Positions 55,022 through 64,000 of a stretch of 64,000 nt of DNA are shown here, piece after piece; position 1 is the first letter of the stretch; each line of letters begins with the position of its first letter. The notes beneath the pieces are model-generated. The model was not told the origin of the DNA. It searched no databases and saw nothing but the letters and a program-made list of their open reading frames with translations. Source of the stretch: Candidatus Marimicrobium litorale (GTDB lineage: Bacteria > Pseudomonadota > Gammaproteobacteria > Pseudomonadales > Halieaceae); NCBI RefSeq assembly GCF_026262645.1, contig NZ_SHNO01000001.1, positions 558,001 to 622,000 of the forward strand, read 5' to 3'. Position numbers and translations under genes: made by a program.

Positions 55022-55023
55022 CT
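54994..55023. repeat. 11-bp inverted repeat made of two opposing DnaA boxes
   Basis: AGTTATCCACA at 54994-55004 and TGTGGATAACT at 55013-55023 are exact reverse complements with an eight-base loop (AGCCGGGC). Each arm contains TTATCCACA, the perfect consensus DnaA box. The right arm covers the stop codon of the reductase gene. The structure could be a transcript-end hairpin that happens to contain boxes, or a DnaA-binding site. Confidence 0.7.
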
Positions 55024-56047
55024 ACTGAGGGTCGGCCAGTTTGAGCAACTGTTTGCCACTATTCGTGCCCTCGAATAGCCGCAGTAAGGTTGTGGGAATA
55101 TGGTCGAAACCGTTCTGTATATCCTCACGCCAGGCGAGTTCGCCGGCCATGACCCACCCGGTGATGGCATCGATGGCTTCCTGGGTACGATCAAGATAGT
55201 CGAGCATGATAAAGCCCTGCATGCGGATGCGCCGGCTGACCAGATACATCAAATTACGCGGGCCCGGGGAAGGCTCCGCATCGTTATATTGGGAAATCGC
55301 GCCGCATAATACGATACGTCCGAAATCTGTCATGTGTTCGATACCGGCTTCCAGGGTCGCTCCGCCGACGTTGTCAAAAAAAACGTTAACGCCCTCGGGG
55401 CACAGTTCGCCTATGCGTTGTTGGATATTTTCTCGCTTGTAGTCAATAACGGCATCCAGCCTGCACGTGTTCTCAAGCCACCCGCACTTCTCTGCACCCC
55501 CGGCAATACCGATAACGCGGCAATCCTTCAATTTTGCGATTTGCGCGACAACCGAGCCGGTCGCTCCGGCTGCGCCTGACACAAGCACGGTGTCGCCTGC
55601 TTTGGGTTGTCCTATGTCAAGAAGGCCAAAGTATGCGGTAAGGCTGGTGGCGCCGAACACACTTAACGCGAGGTTCGGTGGAGTACCTTCCGGCAGGGCG
55701 ACAGGAGGAATGGCACCGGCGGGATCACCGATACTGTACTCCTGCCATCCTGGCAGGCCTTGCACCAATGTGCCTTCGGGGAGGTCTGCGTTTTGCGATT
55801 TTATGATCTGCCCTATGCCGCTTGCACGCATGGGCTCGCCAATGGCGACCGGAGGCAGGTAGCTAGGCTCGTCGGCCATCCACCCACGCATGGCAGGGTC
55901 GAAGCCCAGCATCAAGGTTTTTACCAGCACTTGCCCGGCGCTTAGATCCGGGTCGGGCATCGGTGCTTCTACGCGTTCAAAATTTGCTGTGCTGACAGCG
56001 CCTGCTGGACGCGTTTTTAGTACCCATTGCCTGTTGATATTGTGCAT
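55022..56047 (-). CDS. MDR-family NADP-dependent oxidoreductase (PTGR/curcumin-reductase-like)
   Basis: From ATG 56047 the product is 341 residues, beginning MHNINRQWVLKTRPAG, typical of NADP-dependent leukotriene B4 12-hydroxydehydrogenase-like reductases (YncB/CurA group). The Rossmann motif is VSGAAGATGSVVAQIAKL, followed by GIAGGAEKC. No zinc ligands are seen. It reduces alpha,beta-unsaturated carbonyl compounds. A TTG 27 bases upstream is a less likely start. Its 3' end overlaps the DnaA-box hairpin. Confidence 0.88.
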   Translation of the reverse strand: MHNINRQWVLKTRPAGAVSTANFERVEAPMPDPDLSAGQVLVKTLMLGFDPAMRGWMADEPSYLPPVAIGEPMRASGIGQIIKSQNADLPEGTLVQGLPGWQEYSIGDPAGAIPPVALPEGTPPNLALSVFGATSLTAYFGLLDIGQPKAGDTVLVSGAAGATGSVVAQIAKLKDCRVIGIAGGAEKCGWLENTCRLDAVIDYKRENIQQRIGELCPEGVNVFFDNVGGATLEAGIEHMTDFGRIVLCGAISQYNDAEPSPGPRNLMYLVSRRIRMQGFIMLDYLDRTQEAIDAITGWVMAGELAWREDIQNGFDHIPTTLLRLFEGTNSGKQLLKLADPQ

Positions 56048-56175
56048 CTGATAATCCCGTAGTGGTGCGTACAAAAAACGACCGTTGCAAGTAAAAGGAT
56101 CTTGCTTGTTGCGCTATTAGAGCACTGCAGGCCTCAATTTAACAATAGGAGCGCTGCGGTAGAGGTCTTCGCGCG

Positions 56176-56697
56176 ATGGGCATGACACGGCGATTGCGCT
56201 GTGTTCCAATCCACGCTGGGAACAGGTCGACTGGTGCTGCTTTGAAATCACTGCTGATTGTCTATCACAGCCAGAGCGGTACCTGTGCGCGTCTTGCCTG
56301 TGCGGTGAGGAAGGGGGCGATCAAAGAGGTGTCGCTGCAGGTCACTCTGATGCGCGCCTGGGACGCGGGCGTTCGTCAAATGGCAGCGGCAGACGGGCTG
56401 CTGCTGGTAGCGGCGGAGAACTCGGGTACGCTCAGCGGGACGATGAAAGATTTTTTCGATCGGACGCTATATCCATCGATCAGGCGAGAACTGGTATTGC
56501 CTTACGCGCTGTTGATCAGCGCGGGGAATGATGGCCGCGGTGCACGTGCTCAGGCGGAGCGGATAGCGTCTGGCTACCCGCTGGTGCGCGCAGCAGAGAC
56601 CGTAATCGTGCGTGGTGAATATTCTTCAGTGCAGGCTCAGGCTGCAACCGAGCTGGGAGAGGCTTTTGCAACGGGGCTTTCCATGGGCATATTTTAG
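56176..56697 (+). CDS. Flavodoxin-fold NAD(P)H-dependent FMN reductase-like protein
   Basis: The 173-residue protein has SLLIVYHSQSGTCARLA, the FMN-phosphate loop of flavodoxin-like proteins, then GLLLVAAENSGTLSGTMKDFFDR and LLISAGNDGRGARAQAERIASG. A TTG start at about 56240 would remove the poorly conserved 21-residue N-terminus. It is 11 bases ahead of the thioesterase gene, so the two are probably an operon. Confidence 0.75.
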   Translation: MGMTRRLRCVPIHAGNRSTGAALKSLLIVYHSQSGTCARLACAVRKGAIKEVSLQVTLMRAWDAGVRQMAAADGLLLVAAENSGTLSGTMKDFFDRTLYPSIRRELVLPYALLISAGNDGRGARAQAERIASGYPLVRAAETVIVRGEYSSVQAQAATELGEAFATGLSMGIF

Positions 56698-56708
56698 GAG
56701 TATCCGAG

Positions 56709-57194
56709 GTGACCGACAAAGACAGCATCACGCATGTGCCTGCCGGGTTTCAGCGTTTACCCGAGGGGCTTGGTTTCACCGACAACCTGCAGCCGATTTA
56801 TCGTCTTGTGGAGGGGGACGGCGCTAGCTTTGGCATTATCGTCGGTGCGCACCATTGCAACACCATGGGGATGTGTCACGGTGGCGCGTTGATGACTTTG
56901 GCCGATATCACCGCCGCGACCGGCGCGAATCTCGCCCATGGCGTCATCACGGGAAGCCCCACTGTGCACCTGAATATTGATTTTATATCTGGCGCACGAC
57001 AGGGAGAGTGGCTGCATGCTGTTGCAGAGCAGGTGACCGCCAAGCGGCGTTTCGGTTTTTGTAGTGGCGGTATCTATAATGGTGAGCGCACGATTGCGCG
57101 ATTTAGCGGAACGGTCTACTTCCCCGAACACGATGCACGCCGGGCAGGGGCCGAAGCGGGAGATGGCGTTATATTGCCGACGGAGAATGACTAG
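56709..57194 (+). CDS. Hotdog-fold thioesterase (PaaI family)
   Basis: The 161-residue protein has the central PaaI hotdog motif NTMGMCHGGALMTLADITAATGAN (residues 54-77). The GTG start at 56709 is supported by AGGAG seven bases upstream. The fold cleaves acyl-CoA thioesters. It overlaps the 3' end of the LysR gene by 26 bases (convergent). It is likely co-transcribed with the flavodoxin-like gene. Confidence 0.87.
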   Translation: MTDKDSITHVPAGFQRLPEGLGFTDNLQPIYRLVEGDGASFGIIVGAHHCNTMGMCHGGALMTLADITAATGANLAHGVITGSPTVHLNIDFISGARQGEWLHAVAEQVTAKRRFGFCSGGIYNGERTIARFSGTVYFPEHDARRAGAEAGDGVILPTEND

Positions 57195-58068
57195 TAACCT
57201 GACCGACGTCATTCAATGCGTTGAGGAAGGCACCGGCGGCGCGTGACAGACTGCGGCTCTCATGATGCAGAGCGCCCAGTGTGCGCTCGATACGCGCGTC
57301 GTTGAGGGGCAGTCTTACAAGACTCGTATCGCACATGCTGCGGGGTAGTACGGTCCAGCCCAGTCCCACCGAGGCCATCATGCGTAGGGTTTCCAGATAA
57401 TTGGTTGTCATTGTTACCTGTATGGGCAGCGAGCGCTGGTCGAACAGCTGCTTCACGATTTGTCCCGTATAGGTGCCTAATCCCGGCAGTATCGCGGGGT
57501 GCTCGCTCAATTCAGCCAACCCGAGGCTCTTGCACCTGGCCAGAGGGTGCTCGCCCTGTACCATGAAGTCCAGCGGATCAGGCCAGATGGGATGCGTGAT
57601 CACCTGATGCACAGGTCGTGGAGCAAGGGTGACTATCGCGAGTTCTGCCTCGCCACGAAGCGTCAGTTCGTAGGCCTGCTCGGAATCCATAAAGGCGATG
57701 TCCAGCTGCACAGCGGGGTAGGTCTTGCTAAAAAAATCCAGAACCGGGGGCAGTCGATGCAGGCCAACATGGTGGCTGGTCGCCAGTTTCAGCTTGCCTG
57801 CGACCTCGCCTGATAGGTCTCGTACCGACTGCTCTGCAGCCTGTATCTCTAAATGAACGGCCCGGGCATGTGGCAACAGCGCCTCACCGGCCTCAGTTGT
57901 GCTTATCGTTCTGCCGATACGATCAAAAAGGGAGGCGTCCAGTTGCATCTCAAGTTGCGCAACCCGTTTACTTATCGCGGGCTGCGTCAGGTGAAGCGCC
58001 TCGGCGGCGGCGGAAAAGGATCCGGTTTCCGCCACCAGCAGAAAGGCCCTCAGGTTTTGAGTATCCAT
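57169..58068 (-). CDS. LysR-family transcriptional regulator
   Basis: The 299-residue protein has the N-terminal LysR helix-turn-helix: FLLVAETGSFSAAAEALHLTQPAISKRVAQLE (residues 9-40). The effector-binding domain follows. It is divergent from leuCD with a 123-base intergenic region holding a TAATAA-N7-TTATTA palindrome. Such neighbours of leuCD in Pseudomonas-type genomes are usually regulators of the leucine genes. That role is an inference. Confidence 0.9.
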   Translation of the reverse strand: MDTQNLRAFLLVAETGSFSAAAEALHLTQPAISKRVAQLEMQLDASLFDRIGRTISTTEAGEALLPHARAVHLEIQAAEQSVRDLSGEVAGKLKLATSHHVGLHRLPPVLDFFSKTYPAVQLDIAFMDSEQAYELTLRGEAELAIVTLAPRPVHQVITHPIWPDPLDFMVQGEHPLARCKSLGLAELSEHPAILPGLGTYTGQIVKQLFDQRSLPIQVTMTTNYLETLRMMASVGLGWTVLPRSMCDTSLVRLPLNDARIERTLGALHHESRSLSRAAGAFLNALNDVGQVTSHSPSAI

Positions 58069-58104
58069 TTTATCTATTCCTGCGTGGAATCCATTATATG
58101 AAAA

Positions 58105-58123
58105 TAATAAATTTGAGTTATTA
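58105..58123. promoter_or_regulatory. Candidate LysR-type operator between lysR and leuC
   Basis: TAATAA-ATTTGAG-TTATTA: six-base arms are exact reverse complements with a seven-base centre, fitting the T-N11-A form bound by LysR-type regulators. It lies 37 bases from the LysR start and 69 bases upstream of leuC. Confidence 0.5.
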
Positions 58124-58191
58124 AAACTTCAAGCCCATAATTCGCCCCCTGTACCCAATACGATTATTTTACGGTTCGAGAGGATTCCCTC

Positions 58192-59610
58192 ATGGGTGGA
58201 AAAACGCTTTACGACAAGTTGTGGCATAACCATCTGGTAGAGCAGCGCGAGGACGGCAGTGCGTTAATCTATATCGATCGACAGTTGATTCACGAAGTGA
58301 CTTCACCCCAGGCCTTTGAGGGTCTGCGGCTGTCCGGGCGCGACCCGTGGCGCAAAGATGCCAATTTGGCCGTGCCTGACCACAACGTGCCTACGTTGCT
58401 AGACGAGCGCAAAGGCGGTATCGCCGGTATTGTTGACCCGATATCCCGGCTGCAGGTTCAAACGCTGGATGACAATTGCAAGGATTTCGATATCACGGAA
58501 TTCGAAATTAACGATCAGCGTCAGGGTATTGTGCATGTAGTCGGCCCAGAGCAGGGTGCGACGTTGCCGGGCATGACCATAGTCTGCGGCGATTCTCATA
58601 CGTCCACGCACGGAGCTCTCGGCGCATTGGCGCATGGTATTGGCACGTCGGAAGTGGAGCATGTGCTGGCTACCCAGTGCCTGGTGCAACAGAAAATGAA
58701 AAATATGTTGCTGCGGGTCGACGGGGAGTTGCTTCCTGGCGTGACCGCCAAGGACGTAGTGCTGGCTATCATCGGTGAAATCGGCACAGCCGGTGGCACC
58801 GGTTATGCCATTGAATTCGGTGGTGATGTTATTCGCGCCCTCACGATCGAAGGACGTATGACGGTCTGTAACATGGCGATTGAAGCGGGTGCCAGGGCGG
58901 GCATGATTGCCTGCGATGAAAAGACTATCGAGTACGTCAAGGGGCGCACTTATGCACCAAAGGGTGTTGTCTGGGATCAGGCCGTAAAAGCATGGCGAGA
59001 TTTACATAGCGATGAGGATGCAGTCTTTGACCGGGTGGTGCAGTTCCGCGGAGAAGATATCAAGCCCCAGGTGACCTGGGGTACTTCACCAGAGATGGTG
59101 CTGCCAGTAGACGGCACGATTCCCGACCCCGCCGCCGCAGCGAACTCCACCGAGCGGGAGGCGATAGAGCGCGCGCTTGAGTACATGGGGCTGGACGCAG
59201 GGCAGTCGATTACCGATATTAAATTGGACAAGGTATTCATTGGTTCTTGTACGAACTCGCGAATTGAGGATTTGCGGGCAGCGGCTGCGGTGGTCAAAGG
59301 CAAGCGGGTCGCCGAGAGCGTAAAGCTGGCCATGGTGGTGCCTGGCTCAGGGAAGGTAAAAGAGCAGGCGGAGTCCGAGGGTCTGCACACCGTGTTCACC
59401 GACGCGGGGTTGGAATGGCGTGAGCCTGGATGCTCCATGTGTCTCGCCATGAATTCTGACAAGTTGGGTGAGGGCGAGCACTGTGCTTCCACGTCCAACC
59501 GTAACTTCGAGGGGCGACAGGGTTTCGGTGGCCGAACTCATTTGGTGAGTCCAGCCATGGCAGCCGCGGCAGCAGTCACGGGGCATTTTACCGACGTGCG
59601 GGATTGGTAG
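58192..59610 (+). CDS. leuC: 3-isopropylmalate dehydratase large subunit
   Basis: The 472-residue aconitase-family enzyme has the typical [31 protein letters not shown] near residue 130. The [4Fe-4S] cluster Cys residues lie in [10 protein letters not shown] and in GCSMCLAMN. The C-terminal [27 protein letters not shown]-type motif is present. It isomerises isopropylmalate for leucine synthesis with LeuD. The leuD gene follows 12 bases later. Confidence 0.97.
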   Translation: MGGKTLYDKLWHNHLVEQREDGSALIYIDRQLIHEVTSPQAFEGLRLSGRDPWRKDANLAVPDHNVPTLLDERKGGIAGIVDPISRLQVQTLDDNCKDFDITEFEINDQRQGIVHVVGPEQGATLPGMTIVCGDSHTSTHGALGALAHGIGTSEVEHVLATQCLVQQKMKNMLLRVDGELLPGVTAKDVVLAIIGEIGTAGGTGYAIEFGGDVIRALTIEGRMTVCNMAIEAGARAGMIACDEKTIEYVKGRTYAPKGVVWDQAVKAWRDLHSDEDAVFDRVVQFRGEDIKPQVTWGTSPEMVLPVDGTIPDPAAAANSTEREAIERALEYMGLDAGQSITDIKLDKVFIGSCTNSRIEDLRAAAAVVKGKRVAESVKLAMVVPGSGKVKEQAESEGLHTVFTDAGLEWREPGCSMCLAMNSDKLGEGEHCASTSNRNFEGRQGFGGRTHLVSPAMAAAAAVTGHFTDVRDW

Positions 59611-59622
59611 GAGGAGCAGACA

Positions 59623-60282
59623 ATGAAGAGTTTTACGGTATTGCAGGGTGTGGCAGCGCCTATGGATCGCGCCAACGTCGATACGGACTTGATAATTCCC
59701 AAGCAGTTTCTCAAGTCGATTCAGCGCAGCGGATTTGGACCCAACCTTTTCGATGAGCTGCGCTACCTGGATCGCGGAGAGCCCGGGCAGGATTGCAGCG
59801 GCAGGCCGCTCAACCCCGATTTCGCGCTGAACAAGCCGCGTTATAAGGGAGCTTGTGTACTGCTTGCGCGGGACAACTTCGGTTGTGGGTCGAGCCGTGA
59901 GCACGCGCCCTGGGCGTTGGATGACTTCGGTATGCGTTGCGTCATCGCTCCAAGTTTTGCCGATATTTTTTACAACAATTGTTTCAAGAACGGTATCTTG
60001 CCTGTTGAACTGGACGCGGGGGTGGTAGACGGTTTATTCGATGAAATGTACGCGATGGATGGATACGAGCTCAAAATTGATCTCGACAAACAGGTCGTGG
60101 TAACACCTTCCGGTGCGGAAATCAGTTTTGAGGTAGATGCGTTTCGCAAACATTGCCTGCTCAATGGCCTGGATGATATAGCGCTCACTCTGGAGAGTGA
60201 GTCTGCCATTCGTCGCTTTGAGGATAATTGGAAACAATCGTCCCCTTGGCTATTCGATTCCTTCAGCCAGTCGGGCGCCTAG
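59623..60282 (+). CDS. leuD: 3-isopropylmalate dehydratase small subunit
   Basis: The 219-residue partner of LeuC has the swivel domain with [30 protein letters not shown] and [17 protein letters not shown]. The leuC-leuD pair is complete. AGGAG lies before its ATG. In related gammaproteobacteria leuB follows, but here the next gene is asd 30 bases on. Confidence 0.97.
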   Translation: MKSFTVLQGVAAPMDRANVDTDLIIPKQFLKSIQRSGFGPNLFDELRYLDRGEPGQDCSGRPLNPDFALNKPRYKGACVLLARDNFGCGSSREHAPWALDDFGMRCVIAPSFADIFYNNCFKNGILPVELDAGVVDGLFDEMYAMDGYELKIDLDKQVVVTPSGAEISFEVDAFRKHCLLNGLDDIALTLESESAIRRFEDNWKQSSPWLFDSFSQSGA

Positions 60283-60312
60283 CTTGCCGTCGAGATCAGG
60301 GGTAAATCAGTT

Positions 60313-61338
60313 ATGAGTCGTGAGTACGATGTGGCCGTAGTCGGCGCTACCGGGGCAGTAGGCGAGGCCATGATCAGTATTTTGGAGGAGCGCGAGTTTC
60401 CTGTGCGGACACTTTATTTGCTCGCCAGCAACCGCTCTGCGGGCAAGACTCTGGAGTTCAAGGGTAAGTCTCTCCGTGTGACCGACTTGGCTGAGTTTGA
60501 CTTTGCCCAGGTGCAAATTGGTCTTTTCTCCGCCGGCGGGAGCGTCTCTGCAAAATACGCGCCGATCGCGGCCGAGGCTGGTTGTGTGGTGATTGATAAT
60601 ACGTCTCACTTTCGTCAGGACGAGGATATCCCGCTTGTGGTGCCTGAGGTAAATATTGATGCGTTGGCGCAGTACACCAACAGGAATATTATTGCGAACC
60701 CCAATTGTTCGACCATACAGATGCTAGTGGCGTTAAAGCCGATTTACGATGCGGTCGGAATTGAGCGGATTAACGTGGCTACTTATCAAGCCGTCTCCGG
60801 CACTGGAAAAGAAGCGGTCGAGGAGCTTGCTGGGCAGACAGCCCGGTTACTGAACGGCCAGGAGGTTGAGTGCGAGGCCTATCCGAAACAGATTGCTTTT
60901 AACGCTTTGCCGCAGATTGATACGTTTCAGGACAACGGGTACACCCGCGAAGAAATGAAGATGGTGTGGGAAACCCAAAAGATCTTTAGTGATGAAAGCC
61001 TGCGGGTAAACCCGACCTGTGTGCGCATTCCTGTGTTTTTCGGTCACTCCGAAGCGGTGCACGTCGAGACCGTCGACCCTATATCGGCTGAGGATGCCCG
61101 TGCTCTTTTAACAAGCGCGGCGGGCGTGACTGTGCTGGATACCATGGAAGACGGCGGTTATCCCACAGCTGTCACAGAGGCCGCAGGGGCGGATGGTGTA
61201 TTTGTGGGGCGAATACGGGAGGACATCTCCCATCCGAGAGGCCTAAACATGTGGGTTGTATCGGATAACGTACGCAAGGGTGCGGCATTAAATAGTGTGC
61301 AAATTGCCGAGAGCTTGGTGTCCACCTACCTTGATTAA
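60313..61338 (+). CDS. asd: Aspartate-semialdehyde dehydrogenase
   Basis: The 341-residue NADPH enzyme has VVGATGAVGEAMISIL at the start, NPNCSTIQMLVALKPI with the active-site Cys, and FGHSEAVHVE. It makes aspartate semialdehyde for lysine, threonine and methionine synthesis. The standard leuD-leuB-asd order is broken, because leuB is missing between leuD and this gene. Confidence 0.97.
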   Translation: MSREYDVAVVGATGAVGEAMISILEEREFPVRTLYLLASNRSAGKTLEFKGKSLRVTDLAEFDFAQVQIGLFSAGGSVSAKYAPIAAEAGCVVIDNTSHFRQDEDIPLVVPEVNIDALAQYTNRNIIANPNCSTIQMLVALKPIYDAVGIERINVATYQAVSGTGKEAVEELAGQTARLLNGQEVECEAYPKQIAFNALPQIDTFQDNGYTREEMKMVWETQKIFSDESLRVNPTCVRIPVFFGHSEAVHVETVDPISAEDARALLTSAAGVTVLDTMEDGGYPTAVTEAAGADGVFVGRIREDISHPRGLNMWVVSDNVRKGAALNSVQIAESLVSTYLD

Positions 61339-61530
61339 TGCCCGTAATTCACTGATACTGCAGACATTATTCGGTTAGGCGTGGCCGCGCTTGGTGTCCA
61401 GCTGGGCCAATCTTCATAGCGGGTATCGCGCGACGTTAAGGGGTCAACTGAACGGGTTATGGTCGAAATTGAGTGGCTGGCGCTAAGGCTGTCAGTCTTC
61501 ATTCGAGGTATAAAATAATAAGGGGCTGTT

Positions 61531-63915
61531 ATGGCTCGTAAGCAAAAATTGGCGGCTGCGGTGTTGGCCATGGGGTGTCTTCACGCGAGCACAACCATGG
61601 CGCTCGGGCTTGGCGACCTGCAGCTTGAATCTTTTTTGAACCAGCCGCTAAAAGCCGTTGTTAACCTGCGGAACCAGGAAGGCCTCTCCGAGGATCAGAT
61701 TCGCATTCGCCTCGCGACTTCGGAAGATTTTGGCAGGATGGGCATCGACCGCGATTATTTCCTCACCACCATCAATTTCGACGTAGTCGTCGACGATAGC
61801 GGTAATGCGCGCATCGTAATTTCCACTGATGAACCTGTACTAGAGCCCTATCTCGATTTTATCGTGGAGGCACGATGGCCCAACGGGCGTCTGCTGCGCG
61901 AGTATACAGTGCTCATTGACCCTCCGGTTTATTCTGAAGCGCCAATCATTATCTCCGCCAGCGAAACCGTTGCGGCATTGGAAGACGATCAGGTGGCGAC
62001 AGGTGCGCCGGACGCCAGGCCTGCAGGTTTATTCGGTGCTGATGCCGTGCGCGTCGAAAAAAAAGTCTCAGGACAGGCACAGGGCAGTGAAGCGAGCTAT
62101 TCCGGTACGCGAGTCGATATAGCCGACCCCGGTCGCGACTCGGGCCAGATGCCCCAGCGAGACTTTAACGCTAGTGCTTCTGCAGCACCTGCTCCTGGCG
62201 CGCGCTACATGATCGGCCGGGACGATACGCTCTGGGATATAGCGAATCGCGCCAAGCCTGCGGGTACTTCGGTGCACCAGGAGATGCTCGATATACAGCG
62301 CCTTAACCCGGACGCCTTCGTCAATGGCAATATCAACCGGATAAAGGCGGGTTACATTATTTATCTCCCTGCGCCCGACGATATCAGTTCTGCGGACATG
62401 CCTGCAGCACTTGCAGAGGTTGACCGCCAGAACGCCGCTTGGCGTGCGGGCCGAGACGCGGAGTTTTCTGCTGACAGTGGACCCTCTCTGAGAATCTCTG
62501 TGGATTCGGAGGATGCTGTTACCGAGGCGCCTGTAAAGACGGCACCAACGAGAGTAGACGAGCCTGGCTTTAATGCGCCTCAGAGCGCTGAGTCATCCGA
62601 TGCGTCCGGCGATGCAGCTGTCGCGATCGGAATGGACGCGGAGCGCCTCGCAGCGGTTGAGGAGCAATTAGAGACGCTTAAACGAATTATCAGCTTGAAG
62701 AACGACCAGATATCGGCCTTGCAGAGCGCCCTTGCCGCAGTAGACGTTGAAGCTGAAACTCTGGTCACAGAGCTTGAACTCAAAACATTGGAGAGCGGGT
62801 CCGGGGACGTGGTGGACACAGAGGCTTTCGACGGTGAAATACAGCCACTGGAAGAGATGCCTGCTGGCGAGCAATTTGCAGAGGGGGTGGAGCAGCGACA
62901 GGTCGACGAAACAGCGGTTGATTTAGACGTGCTCGCAGCGATGGAGGAGGCTGCTGAACTGAAGCCTGTTCAGGCGCCTGCAGCGAATCCAGAGCCTGTA
63001 TCGACGATTCCCGCAGCGCAGGAGCAGCAATCCGAGAATCCGCCCGCGGTTGAATCTGGTGGCAGCAATGGACTGCTTTATGGTGCGGGGGCGCTGCTAC
63101 TGGGTTTGGCCGCCTATCTGTTTCTCCGGCGCCGTAAGACAGCGCCGGAAGAAGAGGATGTATTTACCGACGTCGAATTGAAGCAACAGAGTTTCGACGA
63201 CGACGAGGAAGATCATGTGCCTGAGGCTACGGAGACTCCATCATTGAGTGAGGCCGAGGTTACGCCCGACAACCGCGGTTATGGTGAGCAAAAGCACGAC
63301 CACTATGCCTCCGACGTGGATGCCTCAGATGCACTGGCTGAGGCAGATATTTACGTCGCCTATGGCCGTCATCCTCAGGCCATCGATTTGCTGAACAATG
63401 CGTTGAATGTCGAACCGAATAATCCGGTCTACCGACTTAAGCTACTCGAGATATACGCCGATGTGAATAACGAGGGCGGTGTTGCCACTCAGCTGGAGCT
63501 AATCCGCGCAAGTGGCGACGCAATTGCCATTGAGCGAGCTGACGCTATCGTTGCGGAGGCCAGCATTGGTTTCGCAGGTGCGCCGGCCGCGACCGCTGCT
63601 GCGGTGGAGAGTCGCACGGTTGAAACAGATTTCTCCGAGCTACAGATTGAGGAACCCAGCGAACAGGCGAATGGTGACGTCGATTTAGACTTGACCGCTG
63701 ACTTCGGCACAAGCGACCTCGCGAGTGGCGAGGATGAAGAGCTCATGATCGGCGATGATAGCAATGGTTTATCTACCAAGATGGATCTCGCCCGGGCATA
63801 CCTGGATATGGGCGACGAAGGCGGTGCTCGCCAGATCCTCGACGAGATCATCGCAGAAGGCGGTGACGAATTGACCGCTGAGGCCCGCAAGTTGCTTGAA
63901 CGTATTGGTAGCTGA
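61531..63915 (+). CDS. fimV: FimV/HubP-type cell-pole and twitching-motility protein
   Basis: The 794-residue protein has a signal peptide and the FimV N-terminal domain (LGDLQLESFLNQPLKAVVNLRN, then VLEPYLDFIVEARWPNGRLLREYTVLIDPP). A LysM-type peptidoglycan-binding domain lies around residues 225-285 (MIGRDDTLWDIANRAKP). One transmembrane helix around residue 515 (GLLYGAGALLLGLAAYLFLRRRK) is followed by an acidic cytoplasmic region and TPR-like C-terminal elements (MDLARAYLDMGDEGGARQIL). It organises polar proteins and type IV pilus motility. AAGGGG precedes the ATG. Confidence 0.95.
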   Translation: MARKQKLAAAVLAMGCLHASTTMALGLGDLQLESFLNQPLKAVVNLRNQEGLSEDQIRIRLATSEDFGRMGIDRDYFLTTINFDVVVDDSGNARIVISTDEPVLEPYLDFIVEARWPNGRLLREYTVLIDPPVYSEAPIIISASETVAALEDDQVATGAPDARPAGLFGADAVRVEKKVSGQAQGSEASYSGTRVDIADPGRDSGQMPQRDFNASASAAPAPGARYMIGRDDTLWDIANRAKPAGTSVHQEMLDIQRLNPDAFVNGNINRIKAGYIIYLPAPDDISSADMPAALAEVDRQNAAWRAGRDAEFSADSGPSLRISVDSEDAVTEAPVKTAPTRVDEPGFNAPQSAESSDASGDAAVAIGMDAERLAAVEEQLETLKRIISLKNDQISALQSALAAVDVEAETLVTELELKTLESGSGDVVDTEAFDGEIQPLEEMPAGEQFAEGVEQRQVDETAVDLDVLAAMEEAAELKPVQAPAANPEPVSTIPAAQEQQSENPPAVESGGSNGLLYGAGALLLGLAAYLFLRRRKTAPEEEDVFTDVELKQQSFDDDEEDHVPEATETPSLSEAEVTPDNRGYGEQKHDHYASDVDASDALAEADIYVAYGRHPQAIDLLNNALNVEPNNPVYRLKLLEIYADVNNEGGVATQLELIRASGDAIAIERADAIVAEASIGFAGAPAATAAAVESRTVETDFSELQIEEPSEQANGDVDLDLTADFGTSDLASGEDEELMIGDDSNGLSTKMDLARAYLDMGDEGGARQILDEIIAEGGDELTAEARKLLERIGS

Positions 63916-64000
63916 ATCACCTTCATCGGACACGCTGCCTGCAGATACGCGTATCGCGTGTCGCATAGAGTATGACGGGAAGGATTTCAACGGGTGGCAG
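63905..64000 (+). CDS. truA: tRNA pseudouridine synthase A, 5' fragment (cut by window end)
   Basis: The first 32 codons are visible and include RIACRIEYDGKDFNGWQ, the unmistakable TruA N-terminus (YDG then FxGWQ). The start is probably TTG 63905, which lies within the last codons of fimV. An alternative TTG at 63896 exists. The fimV-truA order is normal in gammaproteobacteria. The window ends before the catalytic Asp. Confidence 0.85.
   Translation, partial: MVAESPSSDTLPADTRIACRIEYDGKDFNGWQ

Noticed and set aside
1-64000. CRISPR arrays, rRNA operons, intact transposases, integrases or prophage genes
   Set aside because: No regularly spaced repeats, rRNA-like sequence or transposase/integrase motifs were visible in either strand.

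Overview
The window reads as a chromosome segment of a marine-type gammaproteobacterium. The order leuC-leuD-asd-fimV-truA at the right end, with slyX, yciH (SUI1), rlmKL, slt, cbpA-cbpM and a DUF1145 gene, is typical of the Pseudomonas/Cellvibrionales branch. The many genes for acyl-CoA, flavin-monooxygenase, Rieske and MDR enzymes resemble the Halieaceae (OM60/NOR5) lifestyle. That placement is an inference from gene content, not a database result. Genes lie on both strands in short operons. I see no rRNA, CRISPR array, phage block or intact transposase.

Left part (1-14.1 kb) is the most accessory. It starts with the tail of an exported protein, a chimeric pseudogene of the same family, and a secreted alpha/beta-hydrolase with a C-terminal thrombospondin-type-3 calcium-binding segment. 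A stand-alone molybdopterin oxidoreductase, a beta-lactamase-fold lipoprotein and an alpha/beta hydrolase follow. An apparently AT-richer stretch (about 8-13.9 kb) carries an MDR oxidoreductase, a Baeyer-Villiger-type monooxygenase, a second secreted esterase with TSP3 repeats and a polysaccharide flippase. The flippase segment is bracketed by an intact tRNA-Arg(CCT) and a duplicated tRNA 3' half, which suggests an island remnant without an integrase.

Middle (14-31 kb): a second Baeyer-Villiger-type monooxygenase, a small heat-shock gene behind a clear sigma-32 promoter, a TetR regulator divergent from a two-subunit Rieske dioxygenase, recQ, a nitrobindin-like gene, cbpA-cbpM, slt, and an overlapping three-gene arsenosugar-type cluster (radical SAM plus two glycosyltransferases). 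After these come yciH, slyX and a pair of acyl-CoA dehydrogenases.

Right part (31-64 kb): an amidohydrolase, a large unknown protein with a disordered tail, an epoxide-hydrolase-like enzyme, and a metallopeptidase overlapping a metallo-beta-lactamase-fold gene. Next are a PlsC-type acyltransferase, a thiolase with a strong terminator, a YdjM-like membrane hydrolase, a PLP aminotransferase, an extra short YidC paralogue, pyruvate phosphate dikinase, and two divergent luciferase-like oxidoreductases. A lipoprotein/exported protein/HTH cluster precedes rlmKL. An intergenic hairpin built from two inverted DnaA boxes follows, then an MDR reductase, a flavodoxin-fold protein, a thioesterase, and a LysR gene divergent from leuCD. 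The window ends with asd, fimV and the first codons of truA. leuB is absent from its usual place between leuD and asd.
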